Source of the DNA: Dermanyssus gallinae | Lineage: Eukaryota > Arthropoda > Arachnida > Mesostigmata > Dermanyssidae | Assembly (NCBI GenBank): GCA_003439945.1 | Contig: QVRM01000966.1 | Span: 186,001-250,000, forward strand | Reading direction: 5' to 3' | Length of the DNA stretch: 64,000 nt | Shown: in pieces, positions 9,600 through 21,695 of the stretch | Layout of the letters: every line of letters starts with the position of its first letter | How positions within the stretch are numbered: position 1 is the first letter of the stretch | Translations under genes and position numbers: made by a program | Notes under the pieces: model-generated | What the model was told of the DNA's origin: nothing | Databases searched by the model: none | Seen by the model: the letters and a program-made list of their open reading frames with translations, nothing else

Positions 9600-10440
9600 A
9601 TGATAGAAACCACGATCCTTCTACAAACGGCCCGGCCCATCATGTGTCTCAAAAATATAACCTCGCGTCAATCGCCGGTAACGTCTCCCATACGTTTTCC
9701 GATATCTTGCAGGATTTTCGCTGTGCCTGTGCGATGGGGTCGAGTGTCTCCGATGTGATGGGTACCTCCTTGATAGCTCGACATATCCTTGGTTTTTCAG
9801 AGTCCGCGCCCTCCGCAACCCATCCAGATTCAACTGCGCTGTGGTGTAGATTCGACAAGGCCTCAGTGCATGAAACGGTTACATTTCATTTAAGGCTTTC
9901 TCCGTGTCACCATAGCGGAATGGTAACCCCGTCAGGTCGCAGCTCACTGCTGCTATTAAGACACTCGGCTGGCTCGGATGTCTATGGTATCTCTGCCTTT
10001 CTAAGGGCTCTTTTTACTACGGCGTTGAGTTCAGCGTGTCTTGTAAGTCTGCCGGGACCTGTTAGACAGCTTAACGGGTGTAGACCGTCAGGATCAACAG
10101 GTTGGCTGCCTGGAAGAAATGAGAAAGGCTGGAAGACGGGGGCGCCTATCCTAAGGGCTGACACCATGCGGAATGAGTTTTGGTCCAGCATGGTGCCAAG
10201 CTGACGGGAGGGCAGCGCTTGAAGCCAGCCCGCGCTGAAGGGATGTTGAGCCGCTAGAAAGACGGCATGCTCTGTTGTCGATGTTAGGCCATTCATTATT
10301 TCTCGCGCCAACCTCTTAAGTTTGTAAGCGTCAAGAAGACGTTGACTCAACGGCTCTCAGAGGGCCGGGATCCAATTGACTCCTAACAGTGTATCAGTCA
10401 CCATAGTTGCCTTTGTTGGTTCCATTCGGAAGTCTTTCGT
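9600..10440 (-). pseudogene. C-terminal region of a retroelement with a restriction-like-endonuclease type domain
   Basis: Minus strand. From 10350 an open stretch has SQRLLDAYK, AGWLQALPSRQLGTMLD, FRMVSALRIGAP, GLHPLSC and GRLTRHAELNAVVKRAL. It then shifts to LRPDGVTIPLW (about 9946-9914) and NVTVSCTEAL, and VPITSETLDPIAQAQRK (about 9760-9700). This order matches the C-terminal half of RT-bearing elements in which an RPDG...WDxT motif forms an endonuclease-like core. Here the Trp-Asp of that motif is replaced by stop-Asn, and the CxPHxCxxCG cysteines are absent. R2/NeSL/Hero/CRE-like affiliation is an inference. The plus-strand open frame over this region is its shadow. Confidence 0.6.
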
Positions 10441-12439
10441 TTGTTTGCAGAGTGCCTTTTAATCGTCGTTTGTCTCCTTTCTAATTACTCTCCCAGGCAG
10501 CAGCGGTGCAATTGACGACGGCGTTTGTCATTTCTCACCTCAGGAAAATAATCTGACACCCGAAGAGCTAGAAGATGCCAGAACTTTGTAACCACATTTT
10601 TCTAGTTAAGGTACTACGGTATTTGGCATCACCGGGACGAGTTTCAGGATGTGCTGGCACTCATTCTGCTATTGGTATATGATTTAACTCCTTACCATAG
10701 TCTCGTGCCTGGACAAAATAGCCGCTTAAGCGATTTAACTGGGTATGCGGAAGTATCTTTTCCCTTGCCATTTTACTGGATACAGAATTTTCTTACTCAC
10801 CACGTTGACAACGTATCTTAAGGAGGGAAGCACAGCTGTTTCGAAAAGAGATAGTGCATTGCCATCCCCCCTTACAGATTCTACACGTCCTGAAATAAAT
10901 TACCTTGTGGAAACAGTGCTATGCTATATTCTACTGGCACGTAGTACAAGATATATGGTAAAGCCTTTTTCAAGTACTTTAAAATGTCTTCTATCGCGGT
11001 AAATCTGATAAAATATTATTGACGGCAAACCTCAACCTTTATCGGTCAAGCGAGTATTGTATATTGAGACATATCTCAAGCTATACAAGTGAGATATATC
11101 GAGATCAGTGCTATAGAAAAGAGCACTTGCGAATATCATCATCTGGCATTCTCGCCAAATGTTCAGACAACACAAATTGAACTAAATGAAAGCTCGTGTA
11201 CTCTTCCAGGCAACACTGTCAGACAGCTCTAGGTTAGTAGTTAAAAAGGTGTTCTAGCTGCACAAAGCCAATTGACATCACCTTTCAGCATAGCTACCCA
11301 TTCATGTTCATGTCAGACGGACATCTCCCGTCAGATTCAAAGTACAACAAAGCTGAATCTTTGTATACCCAAGCTCTGCACATCGTTTTCCAACAATAAC
11401 AACAACAATAATGGCAATAACAAAAAGGTCAATATGCATGTAAACAATGTCAAACATAGCGTAGCATTCTAATTGAAATGAGTATTGAGCAATTTGAATG
11501 AGCTTTATCGCAGCAGTGACGACATCAGCAAGCTATTCGTTGTGGGTCGAAGGCGAGAAACGTAACAGGACAGGGAGTCCTGGGGACGACGACGATCGAA
11601 AGAGAAGTCACACATTATATGCTATACGTGCGCACGAGACTCACGCAGGGTTAGCGAGAAGAAAAACGATTCGTACAGCCGACAACAATGCCAATGTGCC
11701 CTTTGTTCCTTTGAGAGTTTCCACAAAGCTCGCACACGTGCCGACTTGTCGGCCGTTGTGTGGAACTAATTCTCCAGGTACTGTCCGAGTTTCTTTTTTT
11801 TTTCTGTAGAGAAGTAACTATAAAGTGCGACTCCCACACATGAACACCACTGCCGGGAACTCGTCTGCAAGTCTAGTCCGGTAGTGTGGAACTCGAACCT
11901 ACTAAACCGGTGGTCCATCCTCCCAACCGACCGGGAATTGCATGTGCGAATATTTTAAACACTTGGGGGAGGTGTGTACGGTTTACTATAAATTCTACAA
12001 CAGCAACAAAAACAACTGCTACTAGTACTACATTGCTACTACTAAGACTACTACAACCATTAGCGTTACCACCTGCTCCACCAACAATCTCGGCTGCTAA
12101 GTGGGCGCGTGGAGCAATCCGAGCCAGACGTACGTACCTTTCCGTTGCCAAGGTGTACAAATTCTCGTGTGCTCAGGTACAAGGTCAATCGCGAGTTGGG
12201 ACTCTGTTTCTTGAAGACACTGCAATTTCACCACATCAGCAAATAACATCACACAACAGACCAAAGAGACAACAGACGGGATGTTAGACAAAATAAATGT
12301 GCCAGACTCACCAGCAAAGCGGCACGTGTACATCCTGCGTTTGCGTGGGCTAGAACTTCTTTTGATGTGGTTGAAAACAAAAACATGCTATAAATTATTT
12401 AGTATAACAATAAATAAGAGGTATATATATGTATGTCTG

Positions 12440-12480
<41 letters not shown>

Positions 12481-12484
12481 AGAT

Positions 12485-12520
<36 letters not shown>

Positions 12521-13819
12521 CGTATTTAACCCCGATCAGAAATCTTTCGCGACAATGGCTGCAACGACTATGTACACGCTTGTCCACAAGGACCTCAGAT
12601 GAAATTCCTATGTCATTCCAGTCAGGCAAATGCTTGAAAGAAAATGGACTTGCTCGATGTAATTTGCTTCTTTCTTTTCTCAAGCACGAAACTGTAAGCC
12701 GTCTTCTCTGACAAGAAAAAATCACCGTAAATGCAAACATCAACCGCAGGTTGCGTTTTGAGTGTGATGTCCAGCAACGCCAGGTCGCCGTACTTTATTC
12801 AGAAAGGTAAAACCACCAAAAAACACACGCTACTTGCAAGTTCTACAAACTGTGTCTTAAAACTGGTCGATACAAAACGGGGAGCACAGATGTCTTAATT
12901 AAGAGAAAGGTGCAATACCATCCAACCCCCAATTATGTTTTTATTCACATCACGTGTCTAGGGGACTTTCATACGTCTTTTAAAAAGACGGCGCTCCCGC
13001 CTATACTAGTCGTTTAGTACAGGATTGCCTATCTGATCGGGAGAGGCAAGAACATAGGGCCGCTGAGTAGCCCCGAGTTGAATCCGTTGGAGTCTAACGA
13101 GTATCGGTATCGACACGCTCGCGTAGGCTTACTCACTGTCGCCGTTACGAGTGTGTTCAACGATTTAGATAGAGACACTTTGACACGCGGCGGCTGTAGG
13201 CGCTTTTGACCCCGAATTGAAAAAGTGATCAGCGTGGCCGGAGAGCTAGATTGAATAAAAAAATTGTCAGGGGTTCCTCTCCTGACATACCGGAAAAGCG
13301 ATTTTACGAAATGTCAGCCTACGCTGCTTTTACGTATCGCTGCTCGCCGCTGAAGAAGGGTCGACAACCCGATCGGTCCAGTCGCAGCCGTATTTGCCGT
13401 CACATTTCTCATCTTTCCTATGTCTCTGAATTCGGTTAAAAACATGTTAACATCGTTGGGCCGAATGGCCGCCTTCGACATAGCATATCGAGTCAATTAG
13501 AGATAGACAGCAACGGCAATAAAGAAAGTGTAAGAAATGTGGTCGTTAAGGCGGGTCTCGCCTGTCCAACTGAATACGCTTCCTGAGAAAGGAACTTTGT
13601 CGTTTTTCAAGGTCGAATGCGCAGGTGGAAAAATACACACCCACGCACAAGTGTGTAAAGAGGAATACACAGAGACAGTAAAACGGTGGACAAAAAAAGA
13701 AAATATTTTAATACATTTTTAGTCGGATCTGCACGATGTCAAGTCGGCTTGACGGTTCATCTTGAAGGCGAAACCGAAAGGAACACGCTTTCGCCCCCAG
13801 GAATATACTTATGTGTAGT
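10441..13819. other. Gene-free stretch
   Basis: No transposon or host gene motif recognised. It contains a short AAC run near 11388-11425, an ACA/ACT-rich patch near 12000-12060 and two TA arrays. Confidence 0.45.
12443..12519. repeat. Interrupted (TA)n microsatellite
   Basis: Two TA runs (about 12443-12478 and 12487-12519) separated by CTAGATAG. Confidence 0.95.
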
Positions 13820-13844
13820 CATATATATATATATATATATATAT
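13820..13844. repeat. (TA)n microsatellite
   Basis: Pure AT run of about 25 bp. Confidence 0.9.
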
Positions 13845-14384
13845 CTTCTTTATTACCTAACCCGACGTGTATCTCGGGGCATGAAATTAATTTTCTCTGC
13901 AAACGTTTTAAATCTATTCCTCACAATGCCCAGTTTCATTTTTGGTCTTAAACGTTTTGAATATATATTGTGTTCGAAGCGACGTATTCCAGACGCTAGT
14001 CGTAAATTTCCAACGTAGCAGCAGTCTTCTCGTGTGCGTAAAGCGAAACTGCGCGGTGTCCAAACGCGGTTTATACCCCTGCGTGGGGCAGTACATTCAC
14101 TCTGGTTTTGAAACAGCTTCCCTTTAAGTACCTGTATAGACACATACAGATTGTATCTGTTTAGGTACTACAGGCCGCAGTTGGAAAATGCGGGAAAGGT
14201 TTCGTATGCATTGCAAATAAATAAGGCAACAACGTATAAGCTAAGTATATCTTAGTGCGTTGGTAATGCGCACCAATTTTTATTAAGCACTTCGACTTCA
14301 ACTACTTTTTTTTGTGTGGAGGAGGGTTAAATGCAGTTACGCACTACGGCTACGAGTAGGAATTTTGGGTTTCCATCTTGAGCT

Positions 14385-14462
14385 GTGTGGGACTCGACCC
14401 CAGCGGATGGATATTACGCCGCTGAGACCCATACCCACTAAACGCACCTCCCCCTTAAGCTT
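14385..14462 (-). repeat. tRNA-like sequence (possible SINE head)
   Basis: Minus strand shows an A-box-like TGGGTCTCAGCGG and a B-box-like GGGTCGAGTCCCA at tRNA-like spacing. No convincing full cloverleaf or anticodon arm was built by eye; a SINE head or tRNA pseudogene fits better than a tRNA gene. Confidence 0.35.
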
Positions 14463-15323
14463 CACTCTCTGATGGCGCAGATCTCCATAGAACAGTGCTA
14501 TAGGCCATCAGGAGAAGTGGCGAGTGCCCTATCGGATCAATTAGCCGAAGTCGCTCACGGGTTCCCCCACCTGTCAGACGCACTTTATCCCAGCCCTTGC
14601 GAACTCGTTTGATTCAAAGTTGCGCTTTCTTCGGTCGTGCTGGCCCCAAAAGGATTCTGCCTTTCCATGCATCTTCTGTGCTTTGTTTTTAGCATCTTCT
14701 ATGCTATTTCCGCTCCCAATTCCCATGCCTGGACCGAACTACTTATTTTAAGCCATTCATAGGTAATAAGGAGCAAGCGAAGCGTAACGTTTGATGGGCT
14801 GATGAGCCCGACATTGCGGTGCATTACTGATGTCACCAGAGGTATTTTTGACTTTCGTGAAACGCAGCCTTGACAACACTAGACGTTAAAACACATTTAG
14901 CTACGCCTATATGTGGCCGCACCCGCCCATTATTCGAGTCGAGATTATGACGGCTGCAGCAGAAGACTACGAAAAAGGAGAAGAACTAGACGAAAAAGCC
15001 GCTAGTTATGAGCCCTAGCCAAGTTACGAGCCCTGAACGAATTTCTTTGCGTTCAGATACGTTCGGTGGCAGAAAGCTGGGTACCGGCGGTAAAATGAAC
15101 TCCAGTGCCGAGGCAGGCAGTCGAACACGGAGGATTCCAGCATATGTAGTATCCGTAGGTAACGACCAATAGACGGCAGCGACGAAGTGAGCGTACGCGA
15201 CAAGAGAATTGACGAATATAAAAATCTAATATGTATTTGGATATGTATGAAGTAGCACATGGAGGGTGTCTAACAATAGCGCAATTGCATCAGCGTAGGA
15301 ATGAATCAGCACTACGTAAGAAT

Positions 15324-15391
15324 GCTATAAATATGTTTCGCATACTATATATTGCAAAAATGCAATATGATGTGCGAAACATATTTATAGC
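15324..15391. repeat. Long near-perfect inverted repeat (68 nt hairpin)
   Basis: Left arm begins GCTATAAATATGTTTCGCA and the right arm ends with its exact reverse complement. Pairing is perfect for 19 bp at the base and near-perfect to the A-rich loop at 15356-15360. Could be a foldback/MITE remnant or a small-RNA precursor. Confidence 0.75.
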
Positions 15392-15455
15392 GTTCCCGTG
15401 CTAATATACTCTAAGATATACACTCCCTGTAATAAATATATACACTGCCCGTGCC

Positions 15456-15465
15456 ATATATATAA

Positions 15466-15503
<38 letters not shown>
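15456..15503. repeat. (TA)n microsatellite with short interruption
   Basis: TA-rich run interrupted by AAATT near 15463-15468. Confidence 0.9.
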
Positions 15504-15508
<5 letters not shown>

Positions 15509-16959
15509 GCTAATTAGTGAGTTGGGCCAGCCGCTCTCTGATATTAGGTCCTCTAAGACTGGAAAGAGTTAGGGAGGTACTTTGGTTTCGGCGGCGACGA
15601 CGATGACGACGACGACGTATACTTCCGGCTCTCTTCTATCGGCGATTGTTCGACGTTTCTAACATGGGCCTTGAGTTCGAAGGCTTCAATACCGCGAAGC
15701 AACTGCTGCCCCTGCCACCGTCGCCGCTGCGCTGTTAACGCCGCTGTATCACGCTGAAACTATTACAAGCAGGAATTGGGAGATTGACCGCTCGGGATCG
15801 GTGGGTGGTCACTCTAATTAAAACTGGTGCTAGGCTACACACCATCGACTAGCTCGATTACATTACCGGATAAATTACGGCCTGTAGAAGCATAACTCAG
15901 AGATTGGCGGCACCACAGAGAGAAACAGAGAGAGATAGTGAGAGCGCGATACAGAGAGATTAGACGCAAATAGTGGAAATACCGGCGGCAGCGACAAAGT
16001 TGTTGTGGTTACCAGATTGCCTTTATTCTAGAGGGTGTTGTGTAGCGGCTTTGCTTGTCCCATTCGTCCCACTCCACAACAACTCTACGATTTCAATAGA
16101 TAGTGTGTTAGACTCGCCACCTCAAACTGAGCGCGGAGCGTGCTAACAGCGATTTGACAGACAAATCTTTCGGCAGCAAACACGACTGCGAAACATCGAC
16201 TTCGGCTCATGTCAGAACGATAGAAGTCGATCAGCGCTTACAGTGTCCATTTTACCTGACTGTACACGTCTTTGACGCAACCAGACAAAATGATGAAACT
16301 CCATTTGTGAAAATGAGACTACAGATGCTTGCATTGGTTCGAGCCTGACTAACTTCTTACTTATTAGAGGCAGTAACGCTCGATGACGGATTATGTGCCC
16401 CAACGCACCTCGCCTAAAAAGGCAACAGATAAAACGTATCTCGATGCGACCGCGCTGTGCGTTTCTAAGTAGAAGGACAATGCCACCTACAAAAGCACAT
16501 TCGCGTTAAATTATACTTGTTGTTATCATCACGAAGGACTGATTGCGGCTGCCAAAGCGGTAAATCGTTTGGCCTTTGCCGCTGAGGCCTGCATTGGTCT
16601 AAACATGTGTGCCATGGGGCTTAAACCTCTGTGCGATGGGCCTAAACCTGTCGGCCTTGCACGGTGGCTACTGAAAAAATAACTGCTAGACATTTGAGAA
16701 GACTACTGCACATATGGTAAAGGCATTTCAGGTGAATCTGTTCATTCGCACCCAACTAGTTACGGCTACGCATGCGGCGATGTATGGATGCAGCGCAGAC
16801 TTACCAAAAAAAGCATGATCAACCATCCAAACACATGGACACCCTTCCTCTGGAAAAGGAAAAAGGCGCAATCTTTTTGAAACAAAAATCTAACTAATGA
16901 CGATTAGAGGCGAATCTTTTACAGCACTCGCGCAAGGTCATGGGGCGTGTCTGGTGGGA

Positions 16960-17232
16960 CTGAAAAGATGTGGTGCACTTGATGCATGAGTTTCTGCAAA
17001 ACAACGTAACGACTAACAACGAAAAGTACTGGCAGCTGCTCGTAGAGGCACCGCATTTCAGCTGGCCTTGCCCTTTCAGATTGTCATCCGAACTCTCCCA
17101 GAGCAAAACTTTAAACGTTTTGAGAGTATTAAAAACGATCTTAATAATTTGTTTGGCATCTAGAACGAGAAATTCTAAAATAGTAGATTTTTTCTCACAA
17201 AATATCGTAAGACAAAAGTTATAAGAAGACAT
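16960..17232 (+). pseudogene. Mariner (DD34D) transposase relic, C-terminal part
   Basis: Would cut and paste a TA-flanked element. The nucleotides CCTTGCCCTTTCAGATTGTC (17067-17086) strongly resemble the codons for DLAPSDYHL of mariner transposases. Downstream in the next frame come FKRFESIKNDLNNLF and then FFLTKYRKTKVI, the usual FFASK...RWxKVI tail. Stops, shifted frames and loss of the upstream catalytic part show it is a fragment. It runs directly into a TA array. Confidence 0.6.
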
Positions 17233-17234
17233 GG

Positions 17235-17252
17235 TATATATATATATATATA
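17235..17252. repeat. (TA)n microsatellite
   Basis: Short TA run abutting the mariner relic. Confidence 0.9.
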
Positions 17253-17519
17253 CATATGTATATGATTGACTGAAGTGACACTATACGCACGGCATACACT
17301 TCTGAACTTGCCCGTGAAAAGTGCGACAGCAATTTCTGGAAAATCTAGACTTTATTTTTTCATTTCAGATACGATTGTGTCCAGTGCTCCATCAAGGGCT
17401 AAAACTGTTACGTGAGCCTAAGGCGCTCGTCCGATGTTCAGCGCATAGAAAAGCACATTAGCAGGACACACGAAATCACAAACCTGTTCTGACCTTAAGC
17501 CTAATGACATTGTTTTACC

Positions 17520-17803
17520 GCCCTTAATGGACACACTCAGGAACAATGACAAACGTGTTCTAGCTCAACTTATAGGTGCGAGCCTTATCGATCACTTTTT
17601 TGAAGTGCGGCCAAACAATCGCCGAAGCCAAATAATGTATGTGCCCAGATGCGTTGCAAGAACGGAGCACATAAACAATATGTACGCCTGGCGCGTTTGC
17701 CAGAGATATTCACAACAGGACTGAGCACATTCCTTCTGCGACAAGTTTTTTTTCATCACCCTTTACGACATGAATAAAGGAGTTTTCTATTCTATTCTAT
17801 TGT
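17520..17803 (+). mobile_element. 3' end of a non-LTR retrotransposon with (TTCTA)n tail
   Basis: Reads YVPRCVARTEH near 17637-17670 and, in another frame, LPEIFTTGLSTFLL (about 17702-17745), resembling the extreme C-terminus of CR1/L2-like proteins. A stop is followed by AATAAA (17773-17778) and a tail of about three TTCTA units (17784-17802). 5'-truncated copies with short repeat tails are typical for LINEs. The start is uncertain. Confidence 0.55.
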
Positions 17804-18708
17804 TTCGGCATGATCACATGCATCTGGCTGCATGTGGCTAGGTCGGAGATGACCATGAACCGTTCTTACAGCTGGTTTGTTATGTTACGATATGCCTGTG
17901 GTCCACTGGTCTTCGAGTATATTTCAAATAGCCACTATCTGAGTATTAATCTTCGTCTATTTCTTTTCGTGTGCTTTGGACCTAAACGCTTCTTGATCTA
18001 CTGTGGTCGACCCGTCTTATCTTTAGGCAGCTACGTACACCTCGCATCGTTGACGAATTGCTAGCCATGCAACGGCAAGATACCGATTTCATTATTAAAT
18101 TCTTACTTGCTCTCTCGCACCTGCAAGCAATAAAACGGATCCGACCAAAGCGCGACTTCTAAGAAGTCCGTCAAAATATGCGCTCACGTTGACTGCTGTA
18201 ATCCAGATCGGGGATGCAAATGCAAATATTGAGACCGGAAAGACATGGGTACTCTGCCCAAGGATGGCCAATGTCTGAACATTTCAACATGACAAATGGC
18301 GAGATGATGAAAACAATGACAATTTGTTTAACACAACGCATAAACCATGCGAACCAATAACCTGCATAGATGCTGCGAATATGCACTAGATGTTGAAAAT
18401 CTCGTTCGTAAGATAACTTCACTGCCCACGCAGCAAACATGTTTCGAATCACCGAACCTCGAGACAAGACTCTCTAACCGCGCTGCGTTTTCTGGTCTGA
18501 CCGCCGCCACAGCCCGAGGAGATTAGGAAACACTGCACGGACACCCCTAGCGACGAACGCCACAAAAGGCCATCTCTTTTTTTTGATCAATTAACAATGG
18601 CGTTAGTTATTCAGACGAGCCACTATTCCAACGAGTGGATGGTGGCAGTCGTAAAGATGACTTTTGACACCAACATCATGAGTCGCTAGGGTCAAACGCG
18701 TCATACGA

Positions 18709-18710
18709 TA

Positions 18711-18756
<46 letters not shown>

Positions 18757-18804
18757 GTATATATATATATATATGTATATATATATTATATATATTATAT
18801 ATAT

Positions 18805-18884
<80 letters not shown>
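18709..18884. repeat. Complex TA-rich satellite-like block
   Basis: About 175 bp of TA with periodic TATATTATA and TATGTATA interruptions, among the longest TA-rich blocks in the window. Confidence 0.95.
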
Positions 18885-18887
<3 letters not shown>

Positions 18888-19908
18888 CAGAGCAAAACAA
18901 TTTCGAGTGCGTTATAAGGAATCGTAGAGCTCGTTAAAGCAAATATGTTTTTCAAATATAACGTAGTCCCTGAAAAGTCTTGTTTCGGAGTGAGAGTGAA
19001 ATTACTACAACTTGAGACACTGGTGTTTTTGCCCGACATAGGAGCATAAAATGTGCAACTGCAACCAGCTCTCCTACCAAGAAATTAAGCGCACCGTCGT
19101 GTTCATGAGAAAATTCTGCGTCCTCCGAAGAACTATATGTTCTTCTACTATATGCACCGGCCGAAAAATGCGACATAGCCGTATAGAACATTCAGGGAAA
19201 CGCTACGTGCTAGTTTTGAGTGGAGTTTGTGTGGACGAACATTTTATGACGATAATTTTAGTACCAAATATATGGCAATGCGAGCTGTGGTTGCGGAGTA
19301 ATTAAGATTTGTCGGCGGGATTTCGAGATTAAGTGCATAAATGACTGTTTTTTTTACTTTTTTTACGCTCAGACAACCACATTTTAGACGGTCGTAATGG
19401 ACTAAGTTCCCTGTGGCACCATATCGTCTAAATGTATCTATCGTCATCGCGTTCTCGTACTGGATACTATTGTTGACGCTACTGTGAGGCGACGATGCGG
19501 CTGTCGCGCGAGACGTCGGCGTTAGTGAACTATGATTAGTGAATGCTTCTAAATTGCGTAGTATGCACGCATTTTATACAGATTCTTGTGAATAAAATGA
19601 GATCTTCGTTGTGAAATTAAATAAAAAATAAGGCAAGACTGTTTGAACTGTTTTAATGTTTTATGTTCCACTTGATCTAAGCGGCAGTAAGTAGAGAAAA
19701 AGGAAAGTCCAAATGCTTGACAAACAGCGGTGATTGGCTGATTGGGTTCATTGAGAGATAAACGCGCATATATGTGCAGACGAGGTTAATAAGTTTATGA
19801 ACACTTATCTAACATATTCGTAATTGATTCAATGCGCAACAATCAAATCTCTACCGAAAATAATTAATGTGCACACGCAAAACCGCTTTTTACAGGAGTA
19901 CTGTGACA

Positions 19909-19926
19909 TATATATATATATATATA
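19909..19926. repeat. (TA)n microsatellite
   Basis: Short TA run of about 18 bp. Confidence 0.85.
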
Positions 19927-20011
19927 CCCAGTATGCCTAGAAATCGTCAAAACTGCCGTTAGAATATCTCTACCCTCGATACGATTTTCGCTTTGATCAA
20001 CATACCCGTAA

Positions 20012-20026
20012 CAATAATAATAATAA

Positions 20027-20059
<33 letters not shown>
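20012..20059. repeat. (AAT)n-(ATT)n self-complementary microsatellite
   Basis: An AAT run is followed directly by an ATT run, so the two halves can pair as a hairpin. Confidence 0.9.
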
Positions 20060-20060
<1 letters not shown>

Positions 20061-20935
20061 CGGCCGTAACCAAAACGGATGACGTTTACGCAATAAGCAT
20101 TGCTAGAAAATTGTCGTTTGGCTGACCTAACTGCTAACTATTGTGTGCGTTCTACCACACAACGCGTCGAGTTCGTCGACGGTGACAAACTTTCTCTTCG
20201 GGTCTTTGAGAAGTCTTAACAAAGAAACAAACAAACAGTGCTAATATGCTAAATGTGCGTGCGTCTCGAATCGGTAATTAGTAACAAGTCTGAAGACATT
20301 GCAACATACAGACTTGCGACGTGACAAACGCGATGAATAGGAACCCTTGAGGAAGAGATAAACAGAAAGAAGTGTCGACTGAACGGTCGTGGGTCGGCTG
20401 GAAACCTTGAAAAACGAACGACACGAGTCTGCGTGTCATGACAGCCGAGGGCACAAACAGTCAATCATAGGAAAGGAGGCTGAATAGCTTGCAGGACGCA
20501 CCCAAAACAGACGGAACGGGAAAGTGCCCGCCTTTCTTACAGCTGTTGGAGGGGTGCGAGGAGTCTGTCGTTGAAAACGATGTGCTCGTATTGGTGTTAA
20601 AGAGTACATATATAAATATATATATATGCATTTTCACACATACGGCCTTAATATCACAACGTAGTAATAAGTGTCCTCTAAATATTGACGTAAGCGGCCA
20701 CACGTGCTGGTAGAGTATCGCCTGCGACAGTTGCAAGCTATTAATACATGCTCCTCCATTACCTCCGTAGCACTACGCATTGTATTAACATGTATATGGA
20801 ATATCGTCTACCTACGTGTGGATACGTATAAACTATGCACGTATGTTTGTACAATGCCTCAGTGATTACAACATTGCATAAGAGTTCAATATACAGTTCA
20901 CTTACGTGTTCGCACCACAGACAGATATATGTATG

Positions 20936-20958
20936 TATATATATATATATATATATAC
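20936..20958. repeat. (TA)n microsatellite
   Basis: TA run of about 23 bp. Confidence 0.9.
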
Positions 20959-21519
20959 ACTCTGTTTTTAAACTGTTGGTGGCGATTTCTATCTCCATTC
21001 GGTTCGATACGCTGTGCTTCGCGCAAGGTATCGTGCACTCAGCTACGAGCGGCGACAAAACAACAGACCATCGTTTCAGGTTCTTTCCTTTCTCTTTCTC
21101 TCTCGCACCGAGACGTGGACTCGACCCTCTTGCTGTTTGTGAGGAGGCTGACTGTCAGCAGGAATCCGTGCCGTCTGTGTGCTCCAGACAAAGCGTCCGG
21201 TTTCGTGTCCGTAACTACCTTAGGAATCTGTTCGAGAATACAGCCATACAGAATGCACCCAGTAGATGCAAGCACACAGCCTCCTGAGAGGAAGTGTCAG
21301 TCCCGACATGCAAAGTTTACTTCTCGAATGCTTTCCCTTTCCGTGCACCGTTCCTTGCGTCTGCTGCTTGCACGGTCGGTTGTCTGCAGGCAAAAACAAG
21401 GATGACGGCAATAGCGGTGGTCGATTGTAGAAAGGAGTTTTTTGCAGTACGAAAGCTCCTTCTAACGCGATGCATCGATTGTCACCGCCTCGACTACCCC
21501 GACTGCCACGATGGCATGT

Positions 21520-21695
21520 GACGACGACGACGACGGCAACAAAACAAGACAACAACAGCGAGGTAACAACAACAACGACAACAACGAGGCAACAGCAAGG
21601 CAACAACATCGAGGTAACAACAACATCGAGGTAACAACAACAACGAGGCAACAACAATAACAACATCGAGGTAACAACAACAACAACAAGAGAAC
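21520..21695. repeat. Imperfect CAA/GTT repeat tract
   Basis: CAA and ACG triplets with recurring GAGGTAACAACAACA units, CAA on the plus strand. The Leu/Val/Cys-rich frames on the other strand are artefacts of the repeat. Confidence 0.9.

Larger units (their letters stand above)
13845..16949. other. Mostly featureless; tRNA-like patch, hairpin and TA array inside
   Basis: A minus-strand frame at 13853-14143 (96 aa) is open but matches no family I know. The tRNA-like patch, the 15.3-kb hairpin and the TA array are listed separately. A GAC/GAT-rich patch lies at about 15595-15620 and an AGAGAG-rich patch at about 15920-15960. Confidence 0.45.
17804..21519. other. Gene-free stretch with TA and ATT repeats
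   Basis: No coding or transposon motif recognised. TA arrays at 18.7, 19.9 and 20.9 kb and an AAT/ATT hairpin at 20.0 kb are listed separately. Confidence 0.45.

Noticed and set aside
9644..10204. 186-aa plus-strand open frame
   Set aside because: It overlaps the minus-strand retroelement relic, whose motifs are recognisable; the plus frame is its shadow.
16894..17232. 112-aa minus-strand frame
   Set aside because: It is antisense to the mariner relic read on the plus strand, which explains the conserved-looking stretches.
17373..17470. C-x2-C ... H-x4-H pattern suggesting a zinc finger
   Set aside because: Spacing between the Cys and His pairs is far too long and a stop lies between them.
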